Positions 28,459 through 36,156 of a stretch of DNA of 64,000 bases are shown in pieces. The translations under genes were made by a program, and so were the position numbers. The notes beneath the pieces were generated by a model that saw only the letters and a program-made list of their open reading frames with translations, searched no databases and had not been told where the DNA came from. Numbering within the stretch: position 1 is the stretch's first letter; every line of letters starts with the position of its first letter. Origin of the DNA: Gloeocapsopsis sp. IPPAS B-1203. Lineage in GTDB: Bacteria > Cyanobacteriota > Cyanobacteriia > Cyanobacteriales > Chroococcidiopsidaceae. The stretch covers positions 62,001 to 126,000 of the forward strand of contig NZ_PEIG01000008.1 in NCBI RefSeq assembly GCF_002749975.1. The letters are read 5' to 3'.

Positions 28459-29045
28459 TATGGCAAGTTTCCTCTGCGTTCGTGTGACTCCAAAAGTACC
28501 AAAGCCAGAGTTATGGTTTTGTAACTATTGCTACGATGGGCGCAATTGTCTTTTCGTAGTTGGGTCAGTTACTCTACTGATTTGGGAAATTGGCGCACTC
28601 GAAGGCTGTATTAAATCAGCTTTATTTCTAGATTATAAATCTAACGTTATACTGCATTGGCTATCTTGAGATATATCGCAGGTCACTAGCTTAAATAACT
28701 TTACTGTGTTGAGGATGAATAGCTCTTTTTACAACTTGTGCATAGCTCAATAGCGTCAGATACTCAGTTTTTTAGTTAATTTTCCTAAGTAAAATAACCC
28801 AGTAGATATATGACACTGATAGCTTGTCTGATTACGATAAAAATAAAATAAATTGCAATCGTAATTATTACTACCAATAACGTCAGGAAGTATTGAGTAT
28901 CTCCACAACCGCTATACACTTAGGTAAGTTGACAACGTTATTGTTTAAGCTACGACAAAACCTAGAACGCAAATAGAATTAAACTGTATATAGAGATATT
29001 TTAATTCTGGTAATTTTACATTTATTTGTTGTTTGAGCCTTCACC
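28459..29045. other. Spacer between the response regulator and a small cyanobacterial gene
   Basis: A 69-codon plus-strand frame at 28460-28669 starts immediately beside the regulator's start and has no ribosome-binding site, so I do not accept it. The rest is A/T-rich with no clear structure. It contains the promoter of the minus-strand regulator and of the small gene at 29046. Confidence 0.4.
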
Positions 29046-29294
29046 ATGCTTCAAGATACTTCAACTATTCGCTTCTATCAAAGAATTACCGACGCCTTCG
29101 TCGATATGTGGAATCGCGGCTATCGCGCAGATGATTTACGACTTTACTTAGATGGTTATTTAGCAGCTTTGCATCAAAGTAGCGCTATTGAACCTTACTT
29201 AATCCATCAATTAGAAGAAGAAACTGTTCGATTTCTCTACGATCCATATAATTTTGAATTCGCTCAACCTGAACCCGAGTCAGACTACTATTAG
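29046..29294 (+). CDS. Small conserved cyanobacterial protein (DUF6761-like)
   Basis: The 82-residue acidic product begins with LQDTSTIRFYQRITDAFVDMWNRGYRADDL and continues with a helical stretch LYLDGYLAAL and LIHQLEEETVRFLYDP. It resembles a short helical family restricted to cyanobacteria that I recall as DUF6761; the number is from memory and should be treated as tentative. No signal peptide or cysteine motif. Its function is not known. The gene has its own promoter region and is followed by a bidirectional hairpin. Confidence 0.75.
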   Translation: MLQDTSTIRFYQRITDAFVDMWNRGYRADDLRLYLDGYLAALHQSSAIEPYLIHQLEEETVRFLYDPYNFEFAQPEPESDYY

Positions 29295-29360
29295 CACAAA
29301 TACCATTAAGCTTAATACGATTGTCATAGCACATAAGGAGAATTTATGATGCAAAAATAA

Positions 29361-29392
29361 ATCCCCTCGCTGGCGTAACAACCGCAGGGGAA
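29361..29392 (-). terminator. Terminator of the bolA-grxD unit
   Basis: Read on the minus strand, TCCCCT and AGGGGA form a 6-bp stem enclosing about 20 bases, followed by TTTATTTTTG. It lies 24 bases after the grxD stop. On the plus strand it could also end the small gene at 29046. Confidence 0.6.
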
Positions 29393-29415
29393 TTAACTAA
29401 ACAAATTAAAGCTAT

Positions 29416-29739
29416 TTACGAAGCAAGCGCTACTTCTACTAACTGTTGTAGTTCGCCCTTCTGGTACATTTCAATTAAAATATCAGAGCCACCCACAAAT
29501 TCACCATTGATGTAAACTTGAGGAATTGTTGGCCAATTGGAGTACTCTTTGATTCCTTGGCGAATCTCGTAATTTTCTAAAACGTCTACAGTTTCAAAAG
29601 GAACTCCTAATGCATTGAGGATTTGCACTACATTGTTAGAGAAACCACATTGGGGCATTAGTTTTGTGCCCTTCATGAAAACCATAATTTTGTTTTCTTT
29701 GATCAGATGATCAATGCGCTGTTGTGCTTCTGGAGTCAT
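29416..29739 (-). CDS. grxD: Monothiol glutaredoxin (Grx4/GrxD type)
   Basis: The 107-residue product is a CGFS-type monothiol glutaredoxin: the active-site motif PQCGFSNN has its cysteine at position 31, followed by [19 protein letters not shown], which binds glutathione. These proteins hold a glutathione-coordinated [2Fe-2S] cluster as a homodimer or together with BolA and take part in iron-sulfur trafficking and iron sensing. The bolA gene lies 67 bp upstream on the same strand, consistent with the known physical partnership. Complete and of normal length. Confidence 0.97.
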   Translation of the reverse strand: MTPEAQQRIDHLIKENKIMVFMKGTKLMPQCGFSNNVVQILNALGVPFETVDVLENYEIRQGIKEYSNWPTIPQVYINGEFVGGSDILIEMYQKGELQQLVEVALAS

Positions 29740-29806
29740 AATTTTTCTTACTCATGCTAAGGTTTACTGTGCTGCCAGGATTTATAGACCTCCCCATAGT
29801 TGTTGC

Positions 29807-30058
29807 TCAACTAACTGCCTGCCAAGCTTGAGGAGTGTAAGTTTTTAGTGCTAAGGCGTGAATAGCTTCAGAAGACATAGCTTGCCGTAGAGCACCATAA
29901 ACCAGTTGATGTTGTTGTACTAGTCCCTTGTTCTCAAATTGAGACGAAACCACCGTCACTTGATAATGATCGCCACCGCCCGTCAAGTCTTGCACCTGAA
30001 CCTCGGCATCTGGAATTTGCGACCTGATCATTTCCTCAACCTGTTGGGGGCTTATCAT
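29807..30058 (-). CDS. bolA: BolA-family protein
   Basis: The 83-residue product has the BolA fold: [32 protein letters not shown], then [17 protein letters not shown] and the C-terminal [11 protein letters not shown], with the conserved histidine that can ligate the [2Fe-2S] cluster shared with a monothiol glutaredoxin. It sits directly upstream of grxD on the same strand, an arrangement widely kept in bacteria. Expected role: Fe-S cluster handling with Grx4. Confidence 0.95.
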   Translation of the reverse strand: MISPQQVEEMIRSQIPDAEVQVQDLTGGGDHYQVTVVSSQFENKGLVQQHQLVYGALRQAMSSEAIHALALKTYTPQAWQAVS

Positions 30059-30121
30059 TGCAATCTCTATAAAAGCTGTTCAACTCTAGTTTTAATTTAA
30101 CTGTTTCTTCGGACAAGTAGA

Positions 30122-30757
30122 TTAGCGCTGATTGCTTTGAGAAGTATTTGGAGGCGTTGGGGTTGCACCACTTCTCGGAAAAGGTGTATCAACAAAGCCC
30201 AGCTCAAACAACTGTTGGTAAGCTTTTTTTCCTAAGTCACGCGTGGGATTTTGACTGCGAATAATCTGTACTAACAGAGGCACTGCAAGTTCAGAGCGGT
30301 TTTGTGCTCGATGAACAAGCGCTAGTTGATAAGTTGCATCATCACGCATCTGGGCAGTTTCTAGAGCCTTTTTTCGTTGACTATCAGCAACACGGTTATC
30401 AATTCCAGAGAAACTAGTAGCAAGCTCCTGGTAGAAATTAGACATTTGGTTATAAACTTCCCGTGCCTCCTGCAATTTCTGTGTTGCTAAAGTATAGTTC
30501 TGAGATGCTACTGCATTACTAGCCTCAGTCATGAGACGCTGCCCTGCTGCCGTACTTAATAAGGTATTATTTTGCGGCGTAGGACGCAGAACATTAGGAT
30601 TACTTGGGTCTATCGGTTGTGCTTGATTAGGAGTGTCTGGTAGGTTCGGTGTAGATGTCTGAGCATTTACAGGTGAAACAACACTTAAAGCTGCCATAAC
30701 CGGAAGAAAAGTCAGGCAGGTGTGACGTAAGAAGCGAACAGTTACAGCAGAAATCAT
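30122..30757 (-). CDS. Secreted or periplasmic helical-repeat protein of unknown function
   Basis: From the ATG at 30757 the product has 211 residues and begins with a signal peptide (basic start, hydrophobic CLTFLPVMAALSVVS, cleavage likely after VNA). A proline/asparagine-rich linker follows (about 35-70), then a helical region with TPR-like spacing (AVASQNYTLATQKLQEAREVY, AQMRDDATYQLALVHRAQN, SELAVPLLVQIIRSQ). A further in-frame ATG lies 42 bases upstream, but it would place an unusual extension before the signal. It probably acts in the periplasm or thylakoid lumen. No family recognised; it lies just upstream of bolA-grxD on the same strand. Confidence 0.7.
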   Translation of the reverse strand: MISAVTVRFLRHTCLTFLPVMAALSVVSPVNAQTSTPNLPDTPNQAQPIDPSNPNVLRPTPQNNTLLSTAAGQRLMTEASNAVASQNYTLATQKLQEAREVYNQMSNFYQELATSFSGIDNRVADSQRKKALETAQMRDDATYQLALVHRAQNRSELAVPLLVQIIRSQNPTRDLGKKAYQQLFELGFVDTPFPRSGATPTPPNTSQSNQR

Positions 30758-30920
30758 GGAGTTATTAATTACGTTTGAGAAAACACAAAAGTAGTTCAAA
30801 CTTCGGGTATCTTAACTCCGATTGAGTCTTTCACCAAACCAGCGGCACCCAAAGTTTCTTGGTTTAGACTTAACCTACACTAAATTGGTTCCTTTTGGCT
30901 GAGCAGTGACCAAAGAGGGG

Positions 30921-30987
30921 GCGAGGAGGAGCCAGTGTGGTGCGGGGGTGTCCCCCGTTGTAGCAACTGGCGTCGAGGGGCGAGGGG
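30921..30987 (+). repeat. Dispersed hairpin repeat, family A, copy 1
   Basis: About 67 bases that match 32021-32088 over most of their length. The core hairpin is CGGGGG-TGT-CCCCCG (30943-30957), and an outer stem GCCAGT/ACTGGC encloses it. The copy lies in the spacer between two minus-strand genes. Confidence 0.75.
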
Positions 30988-31101
30988 TTAGGGGAAGAAA
31001 AACATTGAGGAGAAAAGCAATCAATCACAATCTTTTTACTCGCAGAGCGCTCCTACTCCCTCACTTCTCCTTTCATGTGTCCTTATTCAATCAAGAAGCT
31101 T

Positions 31102-31899
31102 TTAAACATGGGGTATCCCTCGCTCCTCTTGAATGCTTTCAAATTCTGATTGCACTGCTGCGAATTCTGACTCTTGAGCGTTAAGGGCTTTGAGCGCCAC
31201 TTCTAAATCTGTTGTTAACTCTTTGGCATTCTGTTTAATAGAACCTGCGTTATATTTTGCTACTTGTATTGGAGAACCAATGCGAATAGTTACCTCACAG
31301 CCCCACCGAGGATAAGGTTGACTGTAACACAGATGAATAGGTACAATCTTGACTCCTAATCCAGGATGATTTGATTCTGCACTCAAAGCGATACGTGCTA
31401 ATCCTGGTTTGAGTGGGTGAACTGTCCCATCACGAAAAATATTACCTTCCGGAAAAATTACCATCATTTCTCCTGATTGTAGCAGCTCGACTCCATGACG
31501 CAGGGTAGAAATAGCAGGATGCTTAGTATCAATAGGAAATCCTCCCAAATGGCGGATAAACCAACCTTGTAGCCCTCTCACTTCATCTGCTGATACCATA
31601 TAGCGCAAGTCTCTTCCCGTAACAAGTCTACCAGTAGCATAAGGTACAAGTAGAGCATCCCAACGCGAACGGTGAGTAGGAGCAAGAATGACTGGTCCAG
31701 TAATAGGTAAGTTTTCTTGTCCAGTAACTTCAAGCTTGCGAAAGAAAAATGGTAAAACAAAGCGACTTCCTAAAGGATAGACAAGCTGAGCTAACCAAGG
31801 TGAAACACGAGATATATCAGAAGAAGTAGAAGGGGCCACCTTAGTATTCATGCGTGTTTCCAGTGAACCTATAACAAAACGGGAGTCGAGCTGAATCAT
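31102..31899 (-). CDS. PlsC-like 1-acyl-glycerol-3-phosphate acyltransferase
   Basis: The 265-residue product has the PlsC acyltransferase motifs: H-x4-D in APTHRSRWDALL (motif I), GGFPIDT (II), IFPEGNIFRDG (III) and VKIVPIHL (IV). Such enzymes transfer an acyl chain to lysophosphatidate or related lysolipids at the membrane. A hydrophobic N-terminal stretch (WLAQLVYPLGSRFVLPFFF) could anchor it. The start may instead be the ATG at 31851, which also has a purine-rich leader. The substrate is not certain, because cyanobacteria carry several paralogues. Confidence 0.88.
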   Translation of the reverse strand: MIQLDSRFVIGSLETRMNTKVAPSTSSDISRVSPWLAQLVYPLGSRFVLPFFFRKLEVTGQENLPITGPVILAPTHRSRWDALLVPYATGRLVTGRDLRYMVSADEVRGLQGWFIRHLGGFPIDTKHPAISTLRHGVELLQSGEMMVIFPEGNIFRDGTVHPLKPGLARIALSAESNHPGLGVKIVPIHLCYSQPYPRWGCEVTIRIGSPIQVAKYNAGSIKQNAKELTTDLEVALKALNAQESEFAAVQSEFESIQEERGIPHV

Positions 31900-32249
31900 A
31901 GTGGTGGCAAGTCAATGCAAATAACAATCACGGCAGGTAGTTCTTCTTCTACCGTAATTTCTCTATCGCAAAATGTCTTGTATTTCCAGGACACTTTTAG
32001 TAGCGTCATGAGGAAGAGGGGCGAGGAGGAGCCAGTTGCGTGCGGAGGTGTCCTCCGTTGAGCAAACTGGCGTTGAGGGGTGAGGAGTGAGTGAATAGAG
32101 TGACTAGTGGCTAGTGAATAGTTTTGTTAGCGTAGCGGTGCCTTAGCACGTTTTGAATGCGTGAATTATGAGTTATGAGAAGACCTTGATGGCATTGTTA
32201 ACTCAACACTTCACCACTTCACCACTCTCTTAGTCTCCCTACTACCCGC
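31900..32249. other. 350-bp spacer with repeats
   Basis: Contains hairpin repeat A copy 2 (32021-32088), a run of short degenerate repeats (GAGTGACTAGTGGCTAGTGA) and a purine/pyrimidine array near 32195-32245. No gene seen. Confidence 0.6.
32021..32088 (+). repeat. Dispersed hairpin repeat, family A, copy 2
   Basis: Core hairpin CGGAGG-TGT-CCTCCG (32043-32057), outer stem GCCAGTTGC with GCAAACTGGC (one bulged A). Compared with copy 1, a G-C pair in the core is replaced by an A-T pair on both arms, preserving pairing. Confidence 0.75.
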
Positions 32250-32750
32250 CTACCCTTGTTTATGTTGGCGCACAGTGGCAAACCATGTTTGGAGTTGTTT
32301 GCGACAGGTTGATTCAAGAATGCCACCGAGAACAGTCACATGATGGTAGGAGCAAGCACTATCAGGAATATTAGTGACAGTGCGGATGGCACCAGTTTTG
32401 GGATCGTCTGTACCATAGACTAATAATTTTAATCGTGCTTGAATAATTGCTCCTGCACACATCGGGCAGGGTTCTAAGGTAACGTAAAGAGTGCAGTTAT
32501 TGAGATGCCAATCTTGTATTGCTTGACCAGCTTGGCGCAACGCTAAAATCTCTGCGTGAGCCGTGGGGTCTTTATCTCTTTCCCGACGATTTTCCGCAGT
32601 CGCAACGACGTTGTGGTTAGAATCAATAATAACAGCACCTACAGGAACCTCATCTGCTTCACCGGCTGCTTGGGCAAGCGCGATCGCTTTACTCATCCAG
32701 TGACAATGTGTGAGATATTCAGGATGGTCCAGTATTAGTCTTGAGATCAC
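32250..32750 (-). CDS. tadA: tRNA-adenosine deaminase (TadA-type)
   Basis: The 166-residue product is a cytidine-deaminase-fold zinc enzyme: HAEILALR (His65 zinc ligand, Glu67 proton shuttle) and EPCPMCAGAI (Cys95 and Cys98 ligands), with the TadA-like VPVGAVIID, ENRRERDKDPTAHAE and ARLKLLVYGTDDPKTGA. TadA converts A34 of tRNA-Arg(ACG) to inosine; a free-base deaminase is less likely given the motif set. It starts five bases after the grxC stop on the same strand and is probably cotranscribed with it. An alternative start is the internal ATG at codon 19. Confidence 0.93.
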   Translation of the reverse strand: MISRLILDHPEYLTHCHWMSKAIALAQAAGEADEVPVGAVIIDSNHNVVATAENRRERDKDPTAHAEILALRQAGQAIQDWHLNNCTLYVTLEPCPMCAGAIIQARLKLLVYGTDDPKTGAIRTVTNIPDSACSYHHVTVLGGILESTCRKQLQTWFATVRQHKQG

Positions 32751-32755
32751 AGTTT

Positions 32756-33067
32756 TTAAACAGTTACTGTTTTAGCTAATAACGTGTCTAACTGCTCTTG
32801 TGCATCTAGCTGATAAAGGTCGTCACATCCACCAATGTGCTGATTATTAATAAAGATTTGCGGTACTGTCCGACGCCCCTGTGCGCGTTCTGCCATCTGG
32901 TTTCTGGCAGATTCGTTGCCGTCGATTTTATACTCAGTGAAATTTACACCTTTCCACCACAACAGCAATTTGGCACGAATGCAATAAGGACAAACTTGCC
33001 AAGTATAGATTTCTACATTGGCTTTCACTCGTTCAGGATGGCGATTGAGAAGTGAGTTGACAAACAT
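32756..33067 (-). CDS. grxC: Dithiol glutaredoxin 3 (GrxC type)
   Basis: From the ATG at 33067 the product has 103 residues with the dithiol active site CPYC (Cys26 and Cys29), the cis-proline loop RRTVPQIFINNQHIGGCDDL and a typical C-terminal helix. It reduces protein disulfides or glutathione mixed disulfides in the cytoplasm. A longer frame from 33106 adds an unlikely 13-residue extension with no family match. It shares a five-base gap with tadA, which follows. Confidence 0.94.
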   Translation of the reverse strand: MFVNSLLNRHPERVKANVEIYTWQVCPYCIRAKLLLWWKGVNFTEYKIDGNESARNQMAERAQGRRTVPQIFINNQHIGGCDDLYQLDAQEQLDTLLAKTVTV

Positions 33068-33106
33068 AATGAGATAGGAATCGGGGGTCAGAGTCAGCAC
33101 TACCAC

Positions 33107-33466
33107 AAAATAAAAGAAGCCGGAACTTTTTTTAGTAAATTTGTGATAATTACTAGCTTAGATCAACTTAGAAAGCATCACAAAATAACAAATTTCAGTA
33201 AAATTTTTAGTGAAAATTTAGCGTTCAAAAAAACAATAGCAAAAACGCTTATTGCTCCCTAGTATGAGTGCCCCTAGCTCCTCGACGCCATTTTGCTCAA
33301 CAGGGGCTGCCCCCGCACCTTTCGCTTGGCTTCCCTAGTTCTAAGCAGCAAAACTTAACACCAACTTGTGTCAGACGTCTCGCACAGGTATCCTCCCTTT
33401 GGTAGACTTGAGAACTGGTATGACTAGACAAAACAGCGCCGTTAGCAAGCAGTTGGGAGGAAATCT
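33107..33466. other. 360-bp divergent spacer between grxC and glpX
   Basis: Contains hairpin repeat A copy 3 in reverse orientation (33278-33330) and A/T-rich sequence before it. The promoter of glpX must lie between the repeat and 33466. No gene seen. Confidence 0.5.
33278..33330 (-). repeat. Dispersed hairpin repeat, family A, copy 3 (divergent)
   Basis: On the minus strand the core reads CGGGGG-CAG-CCCCTG, with one G-T wobble, and is followed by TTGAGCAAAATGGCGTCGAG, matching the right arm of copies 1 and 2. The left arm is less conserved. Confidence 0.6.
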
Positions 33467-34504
33467 GTGGAAAACACACTAGGGTTAGAGATTATTGAAG
33501 TGGTAGAGCAAGCTGCGATCGCAAGTGCTCGCTGGATGGGTAAAGGAGAAAAGAACACCGCTGACCAAGTAGCAGTTGAAGCAATGCGGGAGCGGATGAA
33601 CAAAATTTATATGCGGGGGCGTATTGTCATTGGTGAGGGAGAACGCGATGATGCTCCGATGCTCTACATTGGTGAGGAAGTTGGCATTTGCACCCGCGAG
33701 GATGCCAAAGATTACTGTAACCCAGACGAGTTAGTCGAAATTGATATTGCTGTTGACCCTTGCGAGGGCACTAACCTTGTTGCCTATGGGCAAAATGGTT
33801 CAATGGCAGTGCTTGCTATCTCTGAAAAAGGCGGTTTGTTTGCTGCACCTGATTTTTATATGAAAAAGTTAGCAGCTCCACCTTTAGCACGCGGTCATGT
33901 TGATATCAATAAATCTGCTACCGAAAACTTGAAGATTCTTTCTGAGTGTTTGAATCGTGCTGTAGAAGAATTAGTTGTGGTTGTGATGGATCGCCCTCGC
34001 CACAAAGAGTTGATTCAAGAAATTCGTCAAGCAGGTGCCAGAGTCCGCTTAATTAGTGATGGTGACGTTTCTGCTGCTATTTCTTGTGCTTTTGCTGGCA
34101 CGAATATTCATGCCTTGATGGGTATTGGTGCGGCTCCTGAGGGAGTCATTTCTGCTGCTGCTTTACGCTGCTTGGGCGGACATTTCCAAGGACAATTGAT
34201 CTACGATCCAGAAGTAGTCAAAACAGGTTTGATCGGAGAAAGCAAAGAAAGCAACATTGCACGGCTCAATGAAATGGGCATTAATAACCCAGATAAAGTT
34301 TACAACGCTGAAGAGCTAGCTTCGGGTCAAACCGTTTTGTTTGCAGCGTGTGGTATCACCCCAGGAACCCTGATGGAAGGCGTTCGCTTCTTCGGTGGCG
34401 GCGCAAGAACTCAAAGCTTAGTCATTTCTAACCAGTCTCAAACAGCTCGATTTGTAGATACAATTCATATGTTTGAGGAGCCGAAGGCTCTACAGCTACG
34501 ATAG
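33467..34504 (+). CDS. glpX: Class II fructose-1,6-/sedoheptulose-1,7-bisphosphatase
   Basis: The 345-residue product is a GlpX-family bisphosphatase; in cyanobacteria this enzyme hydrolyses both fructose-1,6- and sedoheptulose-1,7-bisphosphate in the Calvin cycle. Conserved metal/substrate segments are visible: [46 protein letters not shown] and [12 protein letters not shown]. The start is GTG at 33467, supported by GGGAGG ending seven bases upstream and by the usual N-terminus ([25 protein letters not shown]). Complete and of normal length. Confidence 0.97.
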   Translation: MENTLGLEIIEVVEQAAIASARWMGKGEKNTADQVAVEAMRERMNKIYMRGRIVIGEGERDDAPMLYIGEEVGICTREDAKDYCNPDELVEIDIAVDPCEGTNLVAYGQNGSMAVLAISEKGGLFAAPDFYMKKLAAPPLARGHVDINKSATENLKILSECLNRAVEELVVVVMDRPRHKELIQEIRQAGARVRLISDGDVSAAISCAFAGTNIHALMGIGAAPEGVISAAALRCLGGHFQGQLIYDPEVVKTGLIGESKESNIARLNEMGINNPDKVYNAEELASGQTVLFAACGITPGTLMEGVRFFGGGARTQSLVISNQSQTARFVDTIHMFEEPKALQLR

Positions 34505-34713
34505 AAGATAGCAGCTAATGAGGTTGAAAAAATTTTCCCGTCTTCAACTTCTTCCTAGGGGAAGCGGGACTACCTCAAATGCCTGTCATGATTGTGCTAA
34601 ACGCGGCACAGCAAAATAAATAGCCAATTGATTGCGCCCTGAATTTATCCATGGCAAAGCAATTGGTAAAAAGAGTAAATTCAATCCTCCTAAGTATAAA
34701 TTTTTTTGGAAAC

Positions 34714-34744
34714 AGGAAAGCGGTAAACCCCGCCCCGCTTTCCT
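34714..34744 (+). promoter_or_regulatory. Strong hairpin in the hemA leader
   Basis: AGGAAAGCGG and CCGCTTTCCT form a perfect 10-bp stem around an 11-base loop, ending 41 bases before the hemA start. No T-run follows, so it is more likely a leader structure or operator than a terminator of glpX. A second, weaker pair (CCCT/AGGG) follows at about 34746-34766. Confidence 0.45.
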
Positions 34745-34784
34745 CCCTGTCTGAATTTGATAGGGTATCCAGCGGGCAATAAGA

Positions 34785-36071
34785 ATGAATATTGCGGTAG
34801 TGGGACTAAGTCATAAAACAGCCCCAGTCGAAGTTAGAGAAAAGCTAAGTATTCCAGAACCCCAAGTCGAAAGCGCGATCGCGCACCTGTTGACATACCC
34901 TCACATTGAAGAAGTTGCGATTCTCAGTACTTGCAACCGCTTGGAAATTTATATTGTTGCACGCGAAACGCAGCAGGGTATTCAAGAAGTCGCGCAGTTT
35001 TTGGCAGAGCATAGTAAGTTGCCAGCGTCAAGTCTAAGACAGCATTTATTTATCTTTCTTCATGAAGATGCTGTTATGCATTTGATGCGCGTTGCTGCTG
35101 GATTAGATAGTTTGGTGTTGGGAGAAGGACAAATACTAGCGCAGGTAAAACAAACGCACAAACTAGGACAGCAATACAACGGAATAAAATTAATTCTTAA
35201 CAAACTGTTTAAACAAGCCCTAACTGCTGGTAAGCGCGTTCGTACAGAAACAAGTATTGGAACTGGTGCAGTTTCGATTAGTTCGGCTGCAGTGGAATTG
35301 GCGCAGATGAAAGTGCAAAATCTCGCAGCTTGTCGAGTGATGATTATTGGTGCAGGTAAGATGTCACGCTTGCTTGTACAGCATTTGATCGCTAAAGGCG
35401 CGGGGCAAATTTGTATTATCAACCGTTCGCGACAACGGGCAGAAGAATTAGCCAATCAATTTCGTCAGATAGAATTACAGCTGCACTCGATTTCCGAAAT
35501 GATGTCAGTGATGGCAGTGTCAGATTTGGTATTTACTAGTACAGCAGCAACAGAACCTCTCCTCGATCGCGCAAAACTAGAAGCAGCATTAGAACCAAGT
35601 CGGGCTTTGATGTTATTTGATATTTCGGTTCCGCGTAATGTTCATGCAGATGTGAATGAATTGGAGTTTGTCCAAGCATTTAATGTCGATGACTTGAAAG
35701 CTGTTGTGGCTCAAAACCACGAAAGCCGCCGCCGGATGGCAATGGAAGCCGAAAAACTTTTAGAACAAGAAGTTCTCGCGTTTGATGTTTGGTGGCGATC
35801 GCTTGACACTGTAACAACAATTAGCTGTTTGCGCGATAAAGTGGAAACGATTCGCGAACAAGAACTAGAAAAGGCATTGTCGCGTTTGGGTTCAGAATTT
35901 GCTGAAAAACATCAAGAAGTGATCGAAGCTTTGACACGGGGAATTGTGAATAAAATCCTGCACGACCCGATGGTACAACTGCGATCGCAACAAGATATTG
36001 AAGCTCGCAAGCGTTGTATGCAAACACTGCAAATGTTGTTTAATCTAGATGTAGAAGAACAATTTAGTTAA
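34785..36071 (+). CDS. hemA: Glutamyl-tRNA reductase
   Basis: HemA reduces glutamyl-tRNA to glutamate-1-semialdehyde, the committed step to all tetrapyrroles. The 428-residue product shows the catalytic cysteine in [10 protein letters not shown] (Cys50), the [10 protein letters not shown] motif, the NADPH-binding [24 protein letters not shown] and the C-terminal dimerisation domain. [20 protein letters not shown] is the standard N-terminus. Normal length; a hairpin-rich leader precedes it. It is the first pathway enzyme, with hemF about 33 kb away in the same window. Confidence 0.98.
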   Translation: MNIAVVGLSHKTAPVEVREKLSIPEPQVESAIAHLLTYPHIEEVAILSTCNRLEIYIVARETQQGIQEVAQFLAEHSKLPASSLRQHLFIFLHEDAVMHLMRVAAGLDSLVLGEGQILAQVKQTHKLGQQYNGIKLILNKLFKQALTAGKRVRTETSIGTGAVSISSAAVELAQMKVQNLAACRVMIIGAGKMSRLLVQHLIAKGAGQICIINRSRQRAEELANQFRQIELQLHSISEMMSVMAVSDLVFTSTAATEPLLDRAKLEAALEPSRALMLFDISVPRNVHADVNELEFVQAFNVDDLKAVVAQNHESRRRMAMEAEKLLEQEVLAFDVWWRSLDTVTTISCLRDKVETIREQELEKALSRLGSEFAEKHQEVIEALTRGIVNKILHDPMVQLRSQQDIEARKRCMQTLQMLFNLDVEEQFS

Positions 36072-36152
36072 GGGTAACTGGTAATTGGGAACGCGGTGAT
36101 TGGGGTTATAGTCTTGTCTTACCCATTACCGATGACCCATTACCCAACCCCT
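36072..36152. repeat. GGTAATT/AATTACC-type short repeats
   Basis: GGTAACTGGTAATTGGG near the 5' end and ACCCATTACCGATGACCCAT near the 3' end are opposed copies of the 7-bp unit also found inside menE and between menA and menC. They can fold into a long imperfect hairpin between hemA and the next gene. Confidence 0.6.
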
Positions 36153-36156
36153 GATT

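Noticed and set aside
28460-28669. 69-codon frame divergent from the response regulator
   Set aside because: Its start lies two bases from the regulator's start codon and there is no ribosome-binding site.
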